A program made the position numbers and the translations under genes. Under the pieces are notes generated by a model. It worked only from the letters and a program-made list of their open reading frames with translations. It did no database searches and was not told the origin of the DNA. This document shows, piece by piece, positions 1 through 7,454 of a stretch of DNA of 46,043 bases; position 1 is the stretch's first letter; every line of letters starts with the position of its first letter. This stretch comes from Clostridiaceae bacterium. Lineage in GTDB: Bacteria; Bacillota; Clostridia; Oscillospirales; Acutalibacteraceae. Location of the stretch: positions 1 through 46,043 of the forward strand of contig JAEDHT010000014.1 in NCBI GenBank assembly GCA_016296885.1, read 5' to 3'.

Positions 1-360
1 CGATGTCACCGGTAGGGCCGGTTGGACCTGTAGCACCAATTGGACCGATGTCACCGGTAGGACCGGTTGGACCTGTAGCACCAATTGGACCAATGTCACC
101 GGTAGGGCCGGTTGGACCTGTAGCACCAATTGGACCGATGTCGCCGGTAGGACCGGTAGGACCTGTAGCACCGGTTAAACCGATGTCACCGGTAGGACCG
201 GTCGGGCCAGTAGCACCAATTGGACCGATATCGCCGGTAGGACCGGTCGGGCCAGTAGCACCAATTGGACCGATATCGCCGGTAGGACCGGTCGGACCAG
301 TAGCGCCGGTTGGTCCCGTAGGGCCAGTAGCACCGGTTGGTCCGGTAGGGCCGGTTGATC
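1..360 (-). repeat. 45-bp tandem repeats coding the collagen-like tract
   Basis: Units of 45 bp recur in phase (for example starting at 1, 46, 91 and 136), each coding 15 residues, i.e. five Gly-X-Y triplets. Units differ by synonymous and a few replacing changes; one carries GLTGAT instead of the usual GPIGAT. Toward the 5' end of the gene the period becomes shorter and more irregular. The tract is prone to length change by slippage or recombination. Confidence 0.85.
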
Positions 361-466
361 CGGATCCCGGAACTGTTGGACACTGTATGCATGGCTGATA
401 ATAATGCACTGTTATATCATCATGCTCATCATATGGGCAGTTTCCTCTATTTCTGTAAATATTCAA
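1..466 (-). CDS. Collagen-like Gly-X-Y repeat protein (3' end outside window)
   Basis: Read on the minus strand the 45-bp repeats give an unbroken Gly-X-Y series (units such as GPTGPTGDIGPIGAT), the pattern of bacterial collagen-like proteins. The frame extends upstream through a short non-repetitive head containing CPYDEHDD and QPCIQCPTVPGSGS (three Cys). I place the start at TTG 464-466, preceded by AAGGAGG at 474-480 with a 7-nt spacer; no ATG fits this frame. The C-terminus lies beyond position 1. Such proteins in spore formers often form exosporium or surface filaments (BclA-like), but no anchoring domain is visible here, so location is inference. The plus-strand Pro/Val-rich reading and the other minus frame are shadows of this gene. 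Confidence 0.82.
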   Translation of the reverse strand, partial: MNIYRNRGNCPYDEHDDITVHYYQPCIQCPTVPGSGSTGPTGPTGATGPTGPTGATGPTGPTGDIGPIGATGPTGPTGDIGPIGATGPTGPTGDIGLTGATGPTGPTGDIGPIGATGPTGPTGDIGPIGATGPTGPTGDIGPIGATGPTGPTGDI

Positions 467-505
467 ATAAAGGCCTCCTTTATAAAAAATCCTTTTTGTA
501 TTTAG

Positions 506-527
506 AATGACATATGCATATGTCATT
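506..527. promoter_or_regulatory. Perfect 22-bp palindrome upstream of the collagen-like gene
   Basis: Two 11-bp half-sites AATGACATATG are exactly inverted with no spacer. It lies about 40 bp before the TTG start, downstream of a possible minus-strand promoter (TTCACA, 18 bp, TATTAT). Its position fits an operator or a 5'-UTR hairpin. No T-run follows, so it is not an intrinsic terminator. Confidence 0.55.
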
Positions 528-560
528 ACATAATATGGGCATCACAAGAATGTTGTGAAC

Positions 561-595
561 AAAAAAGCACAGCAAAGCTCAAAGCTCACTGTGCT
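561..595 (-). terminator. Second terminator downstream of the parvulin gene
   Basis: On the minus strand AGCACAG pairs with CTGTGCT around a 16-nt loop and is followed by TTTTTT. It lies about 65 bp past the stop of the foldase gene and just upstream of the collagen-like gene's promoter region, so it insulates the two genes. Confidence 0.6.
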
Positions 596-611
596 AATCA
601 ATATCTTACAA

Positions 612-645
612 AAAGGGAGGATATGCTTATTACAAGCACATCCTC
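612..645 (-). terminator. First terminator of the parvulin gene
   Basis: On the minus strand GAGGATGTGCTT pairs with AAGCATATCCTC (one G-T pair) around a 5-nt loop, followed by CCTTTTT. It starts about 15 bp after the stop codon at 661. Confidence 0.8.
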
Positions 646-660
646 TGAAAATACAAATAA

Positions 661-2136
661 TTAATTAAATTTAATCTCGTTTTTATAGGTTTCTGATATT
701 TCCACGTTGTATTCATTACTTTTATCCTCATAGAATGAGAGATAATCGTTTTCTATCATATCATCACTAACCTCGACTCTCCATTGCTCGACGCCCTCAC
801 CCACATAATACATCATGTGATAGCCGTATTCAGTTTGGATTATCTCGTAGTCACCTTTTTTTCTGTTCTCATCAAAGCACCATGCGTTGAATTGCTCGGT
901 GGTTTCGCCATATGCCACATTCTCCATTAATCCACCGTTTATCGCAGATAAATTATCCTCAGAATATTGTTGTGCCAATTCTGCAAATTTTTCCTCTTTT
1001 TTACCATTGAGCTCCCAATTTGTGAGCACCTTAGATGCATTTTCCAGTACAAGATATGCTGTTTCTTCTTCCGGCACGCTAAATAATATATGGCGCACAT
1101 TTACTGTCTTTTTCTCTTTTCTTTGTGGCAATGATTTGAGATAAAATACCACGTATGTCTGGTCCTGTTCTGAATGTTCGTAGTAGATATCGCCCACTTT
1201 TCTGCCACTTTCGAATACCCATTCGCTGAAAGGATCATCATCAATATAAAGCGAATCTGTGATATAGGTTTCGGACAACTCATTTTCTATCTGGCTATCA
1301 GTGATATCAGGCGCCATATCTCTGCAAAATTCTGCAATATGAGATTTAAACTCCTCTTCGTCCTTTGAGGATTTCAATTTTTCTGCATATTGCTCGGCTT
1401 CCTCTTTGGATATAGTCAAATCGTCCTCATCACTATCCATAGAATAGCTGAATGCATAAAATCTATAATCAAAATAATTATATGAGAGTGCATGATCATT
1501 ATAATATGCGTCTATTTCAGAATCACTATAAGTGAAGCTATTAAAAACATCTTCGTCATAGGCGATGGCAAGGCGATATATCATTTCGGCATCACGAATG
1601 TCATCTAGTGTAATACCTTTTGGATATTTAGAAAGGTCAATATCGTCTAGATAGTCTTCCATGGAGTCTAGTTCGCTTTGCGACAGCTCAAAACCCGAAT
1701 CTTTGGCTGATTGAGCCATTATCAGCATATCATGCACAGTTTCCTCAGCTTTTTGGATGAAGAAGTCACGCCATGTTTGATCGCTGTCTTTATCTTGCGA
1801 TGCCAAATCAGTAGAAGTGTCTAATCCGTCTGATGAAAGGCTGTCTGCAAAGTTTTCCAGATAGGAATCATAGGTATCTTGCACATAATATGTCATCATG
1901 GCATCATTTACCTCAAAATCCTTTGTAGACATAGCTATTTTTTGCCTGAGAAATACTCCTCTGTTATCTAATACTAAATATGTTACTACACTAGCCACAG
2001 TTAACAGCACTATACCAATCGTAACAAGCGGTATCACCACATGGTTTAAGGTGTGCTTCTTTTTTTCGGCTTCTGCCTTGTTCTTCTCATATTCTATGCG
2101 TTGAGCATAATTTAGCTTTTGTTTTTTTGATGCCAT
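661..2136 (-). CDS. Membrane-anchored parvulin-type peptidyl-prolyl isomerase (PrsA/SurA-like foldase)
   Basis: A 491-residue protein with a charged cytoplasmic head, one membrane segment at about 33-56 (no lipobox cysteine), then a long acidic extracytoplasmic part. A parvulin domain spans about 345-447, opening with VNVRHILFSV and containing FAELAQQYSED, NGG and YGYHMMYYV. By family knowledge these enzymes isomerise X-Pro bonds and help secreted proteins fold outside the membrane. The acidic region before the domain resembles a SurA-type N-domain. An AGAGG Shine-Dalgarno precedes the ATG. It is monocistronic, with its own consensus promoter and two terminators. The several dockerin and SH3b secreted proteins nearby are plausible clients, but that is inference. 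Confidence 0.85.
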   Translation of the reverse strand: MASKKQKLNYAQRIEYEKNKAEAEKKKHTLNHVVIPLVTIGIVLLTVASVVTYLVLDNRGVFLRQKIAMSTKDFEVNDAMMTYYVQDTYDSYLENFADSLSSDGLDTSTDLASQDKDSDQTWRDFFIQKAEETVHDMLIMAQSAKDSGFELSQSELDSMEDYLDDIDLSKYPKGITLDDIRDAEMIYRLAIAYDEDVFNSFTYSDSEIDAYYNDHALSYNYFDYRFYAFSYSMDSDEDDLTISKEEAEQYAEKLKSSKDEEEFKSHIAEFCRDMAPDITDSQIENELSETYITDSLYIDDDPFSEWVFESGRKVGDIYYEHSEQDQTYVVFYLKSLPQRKEKKTVNVRHILFSVPEEETAYLVLENASKVLTNWELNGKKEEKFAELAQQYSEDNLSAINGGLMENVAYGETTEQFNAWCFDENRKKGDYEIIQTEYGYHMMYYVGEGVEQWRVEVSDDMIENDYLSFYEDKSNEYNVEISETYKNEIKFN

Positions 2137-2186
2137 GGTATTTTTGCCTCTTTTTTTCTTGTTTTGATGCTTTTGTCAGCTATTTC

Positions 2187-2215
2187 ATTATAATTTATAA
2201 GCCTTGGCAAGTCAA
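2187..2215 (-). promoter_or_regulatory. Sigma-A promoter of the parvulin gene
   Basis: TTGACT, 17-bp spacer, TATAAT on the minus strand, about 50 bp upstream of the ATG at 2136. Confidence 0.85.
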
Positions 2216-2324
2216 GACTGCCAAATCTTATTCGCATTACCATAGCAAGTGGGGGGAGAACCTTATTTTTTTAATGTCTACAAAAATATTTTTTCTAAGC
2301 GTTGAAATTCTATTGATTATGTGT

Positions 2325-2352
2325 TTGATTTGGTGTAGAATAACAATATAAT
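2325..2352 (+). promoter_or_regulatory. Promoter of the Na+-decarboxylase operon
   Basis: TTGATT, 16-bp spacer, TATAAT; about 50 bp before the first gene of the operon, which has an AAAGGAGG ribosome binding site. Confidence 0.7.
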
Positions 2353-2402
2353 AGGTAAGTTTTGGAGAAACCTGTTTGCTATAAGAAAAAAGGAGGATAT
2401 GT

Positions 2403-2684
2403 ATGGAATACAGCAATGCTTTTGTGTGCTTGCTCGGAATAGGAACTGTGTTTATAGGGCTTATATGTATCATTATAATCTGCTCGCTGATTGGCTTTTT
2501 TGTAAGAAAGTTTTCTAAGGATGAAGCAATCTCTAGCGTGGGCGCCGGTAATACCCCTGCGTCATCAGCAGAAGAAATTCCGAACAGACAAGAGATGATA
2601 GCTGCCATTTCGGCCGCAATAGCCGAGGCATCAGGCAAGGATATGTCTGCAATACGAATAGTATCCGTTAAAAAAATAGGTTAA
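2403..2684 (+). CDS. oadG: Na+-pump decarboxylase gamma subunit (OadG-like)
   Basis: A 93-residue protein with one hydrophobic segment at about 8-32, then a basic turn and an Ala/Ser-rich soluble tail ending ISAAIAEASGKDMSAIRIVSVKK. This is the layout of OadG/MmdD small subunits, which hold the carboxyltransferase to the membrane part of Na+-translocating decarboxylases. Sequence conservation in this family is low, so the call leans on the neighbours: biotin carrier, beta and alpha subunits follow directly on the same strand. AAAGGAGG stands a few bases before the ATG. Confidence 0.8.
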   Translation: MEYSNAFVCLLGIGTVFIGLICIIIICSLIGFFVRKFSKDEAISSVGAGNTPASSAEEIPNRQEMIAAISAAIAEASGKDMSAIRIVSVKKIG

Positions 2685-2715
2685 TTATTTATAAAACTGA
2701 AAGGTGATTTTTGTT

Positions 2716-3054
2716 ATGAAAAAGTATAATGTAAAAGTAAACGGCAATTTGTATGAAATAGAAATTGAAGAAATAGATGCAAGCTCTGTAAAGAGCGAAG
2801 CTCCTAAGAGCGCACCAAAGGCAAGCGCATCTGTAGCCGGTGGCGAAAAGGTGACAGCTCCAATGCCGGGAAATATTCTCGCAGTAAATGTTGCAAACGG
2901 TAAGATGGTTAAAAAAGGCGATGTTCTCCTAGTGCTTGAGGCTATGAAAATGGAAAACGAGATCATGGCTTCTAAGGATGGAAAAATTTCCTCTCTCAGC
3001 GTGTCAAAGGGTGCAACTGTTAATTCAGGCGACCTCCTTTGCGTGATTGAATAA
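2716..3054 (+). CDS. Biotin carboxyl carrier protein of the decarboxylase
   Basis: 112 residues from the ATG at 2716, which has AAAGGTGA about 10 bp upstream; an in-frame longer start at 2704 overlaps that site and is unlikely. An N-terminal domain (MKKYNVKVNGNLYEIEIEE) is joined by an Ala/Lys/Ser linker to a biotinyl-lipoyl domain from about residue 43. The biotin-accepting lysine is K78 in EAMKMENEI. It shuttles carboxyl groups between the alpha and beta subunits. The carrier is a separate polypeptide here, unlike enterobacterial OadA where it is fused to the alpha subunit's C-terminus. Confidence 0.92.
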   Translation: MKKYNVKVNGNLYEIEIEEIDASSVKSEAPKSAPKASASVAGGEKVTAPMPGNILAVNVANGKMVKKGDVLLVLEAMKMENEIMASKDGKISSLSVSKGATVNSGDLLCVIE

Positions 3055-3121
3055 TCTAAAATTTTATCGAGTTATTGAAGGGAGGATATATATTAACCAT
3101 ATGGTAAATATATAAATTTAT

Positions 3122-4336
3122 ATGGAAGCAATAGGTAATTTTTTAGGACAGACCGGCTTTGCTCAGCTTTTCGCAGGCTTTGGTCAGCATATAGGCAGTT
3201 ATGCCGATTTTGTGTCTGCTTTTGGACAGCTCATAATGATAATCGTATCACTATTTTTGCTGTGGCTTGCAATTCACAAAAAATTTGAGCCACTTTTGCT
3301 CATTGGTATCGCATTTGGTATGCTACTCACAAACCTTCCCGGCGCAGGACTTTATCACAATGAGCTATGGCAGGAATTTATGGTAAATCATAGCTATGGT
3401 CCTATCCTAGCTGAGGGTGGACTCTTAGATCTTCTTTACATAGGCGTTAAAACTTGCATCTATCCTTGCCTTATATTTATAGGTATTGGTGCGATGACAG
3501 ATTTTGGTCCGCTTATCTCTAATCCAAAATCACTTCTTCTTGGTGCAGCCGCACAAATAGGTATATTTGGTACTTATATTGGAGCAGGTGCACTAGGATT
3601 TCTTCCTGAGCAGGCTGCATCTATCGGAATAATCGGTGGTGCAGACGGCCCTACAGCCATATTCGTAACATCTAAGCTTGCACCGGATCTACTCGGTGCT
3701 ATCGCTGTGGCTGCTTATTCTTATATGGCACTTGTGCCTGTTATTCAGCCACCTATTATGAAGTTGCTCACCACAAAGAAAGAGCGAAACATTATTATGA
3801 AGCCTTTGCGTGAGGTTAGCAAAAAGGAAAAAATAATTTTCCCAATAGCTGTTACAATATTTGTAGCATTGCTTGTTCCATCAGCAACCCCACTGGTAGG
3901 ATGCCTAATGCTCGGTAACCTCTGGAAAGAATCCGGTGTGGCAGAGCGTCTTTGCAAAACAGCTCAAAACGAGCTTATGAACATTGTAACAATCTTCCTT
4001 GGTATCTCTGTTGGTGCTACTGCTACAGCAGATACATTCTTACAGATAGATACACTCAAGATAATTGTACTCGGCGTATGTGCATTTGCAATTGCTACAG
4101 CTTGCGGTGTGCTGTTCGCTAAGTTTATGAACCTATTCCTCAAGAACAAGATCAATCCGCTTATCGGCTCTGCCGGTGTGTCTGCTGTGCCAATGGCAGC
4201 ACGTGTATCGCAGAAGGTTGGTCAGCAGGAAAACCCAAGCAACTTCTTGCTCATGCACGCTATGGGACCAAACGTTGCTGGTGTTATAGGCTCTGCTATC
4301 GCAGCCGGTGCATTAATAGCATTATTTGGCAATTAA
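3122..4336 (+). CDS. oadB: Na+-transporting oxaloacetate decarboxylase beta subunit
   Basis: A 404-residue polytopic membrane protein, close to the usual length of OadB/MmdB/GcdB. The conserved GGADGPTAIF stands at 172-181; D175 matches the Asp needed for Na+ translocation in the Klebsiella enzyme. NLPG at 71-74 and SAGVSAVPMAARVSQ near the C-terminus are also typical. It decarboxylates carboxybiotin and pumps Na+ outward. The ATG at 3122 has no Shine-Dalgarno: the nearest (GGGAGG, about 3080-3085) is about 37 bp away and closer to a four-codon ORF at 3101-3115 in the same frame. No better start is visible, as the N-terminus aligns sensibly from this Met. Confidence 0.93.
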   Translation: MEAIGNFLGQTGFAQLFAGFGQHIGSYADFVSAFGQLIMIIVSLFLLWLAIHKKFEPLLLIGIAFGMLLTNLPGAGLYHNELWQEFMVNHSYGPILAEGGLLDLLYIGVKTCIYPCLIFIGIGAMTDFGPLISNPKSLLLGAAAQIGIFGTYIGAGALGFLPEQAASIGIIGGADGPTAIFVTSKLAPDLLGAIAVAAYSYMALVPVIQPPIMKLLTTKKERNIIMKPLREVSKKEKIIFPIAVTIFVALLVPSATPLVGCLMLGNLWKESGVAERLCKTAQNELMNIVTIFLGISVGATATADTFLQIDTLKIIVLGVCAFAIATACGVLFAKFMNLFLKNKINPLIGSAGVSAVPMAARVSQKVGQQENPSNFLLMHAMGPNVAGVIGSAIAAGALIALFGN

Positions 4337-4351
4337 TAGGAGGTGCAAAAA

Positions 4352-5782
4352 ATGGCAAACAAACCATTGTTTATTACAGATACAATTTTGCGTGATGCTC
4401 ATCAGTCGCAGGCAGCCACAAGAATGAGAGTGGAGGATATGCTTCCTGCTTGTAAATTGCTTGATAGCATAGGTTACTGGTCACTTGAGTGCTGGGGCGG
4501 TGCTACTTTCGATTCGTGTATGCGTTTTCTAAACGAAGACCCATGGGAGAGATTGCGTCTGCTCAAAAAGGCAATGCCAAACACAAAGCTACAAATGCTC
4601 CTCAGAGGACAAAATATACTTGGATACAAGCATTACGCAGATGATGTTGTAGATGCATTTTGCAGACTTTCCATCAAAAATGGTATCAACGTTGTGCGTA
4701 TATTCGATGCACTAAACGATACAAGAAATATGCAACAGGCTATGAAGAGTGTAAAAAAATATGGTGGCGTGTGCGAAGCCGCAATAAGCTACACCGTTAG
4801 CCCTGTGCATAGTGAGGAATATTTTGTAAATCTTGCTATGAAGCTCGAAGAAATGGGCGCAGATGTAATATGTATCAAAGATATGGCAAATCTTCTTTTG
4901 CCTATGGATGCTTTTAGCCTTGTTAAAAAGTTAAAAGAAAAGGTGAGAGTGCCGATTCATCTTCACACTCACAACACCACCGGCACCGGGGACATGACAA
5001 ATCTCATGGCATCTCAGGCCGGCGTAGATATAGTAGACTGTGCGCTATCTCCACTCGGAAACGGCACAGCTAACCCTGCCACAGAGGCTCTCGTAGCAAC
5101 CCTTAAGGGTACAGATAGAGATACAGGTCTTGATCTCAATAAGCTATCAGAGGCTGCCGCACATTTTAGAGGTGTAGCAAACAAGCTAAAGGAGCAGGGA
5201 ATACTTGATCCTAAGGTTTTGAGTGTTGATACTAACACATTGCTCTATCAGGTTCCGGGCGGTATGCTCTCAAATCTGATTTCGCAATTAAAGCAGGCTA
5301 ATGCCGAGGATAAATATTATCAGGTACTGGAAGAGGTACCAAGAGTTAGAAAAGACTTTGGCTATCCACCGCTTGTTACTCCAACCAGCCAGATAGTAGG
5401 CTCACAGGCTGTGCTAAATGTAATCAGTGGCGAGCGATACAAGATGATTACAAAGGAATCAAAAGGCTTGCTCAGAGGTGAGTATGGTCAGGTGCCGGGC
5501 GAGGTTAATGAAGATGTTCGCAAAAAGGCAATCGGCAACGATGAGGTAATCACCTGCCGTCCCGCAGACCTTCTCAAGCCGGAGCTTGAAAAATATAAAG
5601 AAGAATCTAAGGATCTTGCAAAATGTGAAGAAGATGTGCTTAGCTTTGCACTTTTCCCGCAGGTTGCAACCAAGTTCCTCGAGCAGAGAAACAATCCTCA
5701 GCCTAAAGAAACCACTACAACTGTGTCTAATACAGATGCATCAGGCGTGAGAACACTTATAGTAGAGGATATCACCGAGTGA
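4352..5782 (+). CDS. oadA: Oxaloacetate decarboxylase alpha / pyruvate carboxylase B-type carboxyltransferase
   Basis: 476 residues from ATG 4352, preceded by AGGAGGTG; a GTG three codons earlier lies inside that site. The N-terminal TIM barrel carries the metal site (D15 in DTILRDAHQS, HLHTH at 203-207) and the carboxylated lysine K176 (CIKDMAN). The C-terminal part is the conserved carboxyltransferase domain, but the biotinyl domain is missing, supplied in trans by the carrier gene upstream. The barrel marks a 2-oxoacid substrate (oxaloacetate/pyruvate), not an acyl-CoA carboxyltransferase of MmdA type. With the beta and gamma subunits it should decarboxylate oxaloacetate to pyruvate while exporting Na+. 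Confidence 0.92.
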   Translation: MANKPLFITDTILRDAHQSQAATRMRVEDMLPACKLLDSIGYWSLECWGGATFDSCMRFLNEDPWERLRLLKKAMPNTKLQMLLRGQNILGYKHYADDVVDAFCRLSIKNGINVVRIFDALNDTRNMQQAMKSVKKYGGVCEAAISYTVSPVHSEEYFVNLAMKLEEMGADVICIKDMANLLLPMDAFSLVKKLKEKVRVPIHLHTHNTTGTGDMTNLMASQAGVDIVDCALSPLGNGTANPATEALVATLKGTDRDTGLDLNKLSEAAAHFRGVANKLKEQGILDPKVLSVDTNTLLYQVPGGMLSNLISQLKQANAEDKYYQVLEEVPRVRKDFGYPPLVTPTSQIVGSQAVLNVISGERYKMITKESKGLLRGEYGQVPGEVNEDVRKKAIGNDEVITCRPADLLKPELEKYKEESKDLAKCEEDVLSFALFPQVATKFLEQRNNPQPKETTTTVSNTDASGVRTLIVEDITE

Positions 5783-5803
5783 TTAAATAAATTTTGTAAA
5801 TAC

Positions 5804-5846
5804 AGCCCGATATCAGGGGAGCATAACCCTATATCGGGCTTTTTCT
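5804..5846 (+). terminator. Terminator of the decarboxylase operon
   Basis: AGCCCGATAT plus AGGG pairs with CCCT plus ATATCGGGCT around a short loop, followed by TTTTT. It lies about 20 bp after the oadA stop. Confidence 0.9.
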
Positions 5847-5944
5847 CGTTTTAAATGATGTATAATTTGTTTGATTAAATAAAAAAACCGCATTTTTTGC
5901 CTAAAATTTACCATCAAAATGTTTTAAAAAAATTGACAAAAGTA

Positions 5945-5973
5945 TTGCAATTTTATTTCAAACAAGGTATAAT
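5945..5973 (+). promoter_or_regulatory. Promoter of the mraZ division/cell-wall cluster
   Basis: TTGCAA, 17-bp spacer, TATAAT. A TTGACA nearby at about 5934 is too far from the -10 box (29 bp) to pair with it. Confidence 0.8.
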
Positions 5974-5985
5974 TTAATACACAAA

Positions 5986-6020
5986 GTGGTGAAAGGTGGT
6001 AGCTTGTGCAACATTTGGGA
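5986..6020 (+). promoter_or_regulatory. MraZ operator (10-bp-phased GTGG/TGGG repeats)
   Basis: GTGGT (5986-5990), GTGGT (5996-6000), GTGCA (6006-6010) and TGGGA (6016-6020) recur with exactly 5-nt spacers. Known MraZ binding sites are direct repeats of G/T-rich pentamers spaced by 5 nt in front of mraZ. The array starts 12 bp after the -10 box, fitting autorepression by MraZ. Confidence 0.75.
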
Positions 6021-6053
6021 GGGCTTTTCCTGATTATGTAGCACATAAATGTT

Positions 6054-6482
6054 ATGATGACAAGATTAATCGGTTCTTATCAACATAATATTGACTCTAA
6101 AGGTCGAGTTATCATTCCGGCTAAGTATCGTGAAGAATTGGGTGAAACTTTTTATATCACCTGCGGTACAGACGGATGTCTTTTCGTGTTGCCACAATCA
6201 CAATGGATTGCTATTGAAGAGAAGATAGCATCAATGCCGATTTCACAAGCCGCTGCTTTTCAGCGTGCTTTCTATTCATCTGCGTGCGAAGCATTGCCGG
6301 ACAAGCAGGGCAGAGTGCTGATTCCTCAAAATTTGAGGGACTATGCCGGTCTTGATAAGGATGTCACCATTGCCGGTGCCGGCACCAGGCTTGAGATATG
6401 GAACACCGATAAATGGAACAAGCTTCAAAGTGACGCTCAATGCGTTGATTTTCTTTCACTTATGAGTGGAATCGGACTATAA
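6054..6482 (+). CDS. mraZ: Transcriptional regulator MraZ
   Basis: 142 residues with two SpoVT/AbrB-like swapped-hairpin repeats: GSYQHNIDSKGRVIIPAKYR near residues 7-26 and a second with DKQGRVLIPQNLRDYAG at about 83-99. It binds DNA and autoregulates the division/cell-wall cluster. The start is ATG 6054 or 6057; an in-frame stop at 6039 excludes longer forms. There is no close Shine-Dalgarno; the nearest GGGAGGG (about 6017-6023) is 30 bp upstream and overlaps the operator. The next gene, rsmH, begins 15 bp after the stop. Confidence 0.95.
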   Translation: MMTRLIGSYQHNIDSKGRVIIPAKYREELGETFYITCGTDGCLFVLPQSQWIAIEEKIASMPISQAAAFQRAFYSSACEALPDKQGRVLIPQNLRDYAGLDKDVTIAGAGTRLEIWNTDKWNKLQSDAQCVDFLSLMSGIGL

Positions 6483-6497
6483 TCAGGCGTGACGAAT

Positions 6498-7430
6498 ATG
6501 GAATTTAAACATATAACAGTGCTTCTTAATGAAGCGGTTGATTCACTTGGAATCAAACCCGATGGGGTTTATATAGACGGAACAGCAGGTGGCGGAGGTC
6601 ACTCTGCTGAAATATTAAAAAAACTGACCACAGGCAAGCTCATTTCAATAGACAGAGACCCTGACGCAATAAAGACAGTTACAGAGAGATTTAAGGACAA
6701 TCCCAATTCGGTGATAGTCCAGTCTAATTATTCCGAGATGGCTCAGGTGGCAAAAGAGCTTGGCATAGACAAGGTAGACGGAGTTTTGCTTGATCTGGGT
6801 GTGTCGTCTTGGCAACTTGATTGTGCAGAGAGAGGCTTCTCTTATCATAAGGATGCATTCCTCGATATGAGAATGAGCCAAAACGGCACATCAGCGTATG
6901 ATCTCGTAAACAGTTGTTCTGTGGGAGATCTTACAAGAATCTTCACCGAATATGGCGAAGAGAAGTTTGCATATAAGATAGCAAAAGATATTGTAAAGAA
7001 GAGAGAGGATGCTCCAATACGTTCAACTTTGGAGCTTGCAGATATAATCAGCGGTGCTTATCCTGCGGCGGCAAGGCGTGACGGTCACCCGGCTCGTAAG
7101 GTGTTTCAGGCACTGAGAATAGCTGTGAATGGAGAGATAGAAAAGCTGGAGCAAAGCCTGCAATCAGCGTTTGAGTTGCTTGGTGAAAATGGCAGACTGG
7201 CTGTGATAACTTTCCATTCTATAGAAGACAGAATAGTGAAAAGAAAGATGGCAGAATGGATGCAGGGATGCACGTGCCCAAGGGATTTTCCGGTGTGCGT
7301 GTGTGGCAAAACTCCAGCCGCTAAGTTGCTTTATAAGCGACCGCTAGAGCCATCACCACAGGAAATAGAGGAAAATAACAGGAGCAGAAGTGCCAGACTT
7401 CGTGTGTGCATAAAGTTGCACGAGCTGTAA
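6498..7430 (+). CDS. rsmH: 16S rRNA (cytosine1402-N4)-methyltransferase
   Basis: 310 residues from ATG 6498, where the family's usual beginning (MEFKHITVLLNEAV) falls; a GTG at 6489 would add three residues. The SAM-binding loop DGTAGGGGHS is at 27-36 and LLDLGVSS at 98-104. The C-terminal ITFHSIEDRIVKR and the closing NNRSRSARLRV are family signatures. It methylates N4 of C1402 in the decoding centre of 16S rRNA. It is second gene of the division cluster after mraZ, a near-universal arrangement. Confidence 0.96.
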   Translation: MEFKHITVLLNEAVDSLGIKPDGVYIDGTAGGGGHSAEILKKLTTGKLISIDRDPDAIKTVTERFKDNPNSVIVQSNYSEMAQVAKELGIDKVDGVLLDLGVSSWQLDCAERGFSYHKDAFLDMRMSQNGTSAYDLVNSCSVGDLTRIFTEYGEEKFAYKIAKDIVKKREDAPIRSTLELADIISGAYPAAARRDGHPARKVFQALRIAVNGEIEKLEQSLQSAFELLGENGRLAVITFHSIEDRIVKRKMAEWMQGCTCPRDFPVCVCGKTPAAKLLYKRPLEPSPQEIEENNRSRSARLRVCIKLHEL

Positions 7431-7454
7431 AGGAAAAAGGAAAGGAAGATGAAG

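Noticed and set aside
186..392. Minus-strand Tyr/Arg-rich ORF starting at an ATG
   Set aside because: Same strand as the collagen-like gene but another frame; its start lies inside that gene and has no ribosome site.
3..398. Plus-strand Pro/Val/Gly-rich ORF (MSPVGPVGPVAPIGP units)
   Set aside because: It is the antisense of a Gly-X-Y frame; it has no start signal of its own, and the minus frame with TTG start and AAGGAGG explains the repeats.
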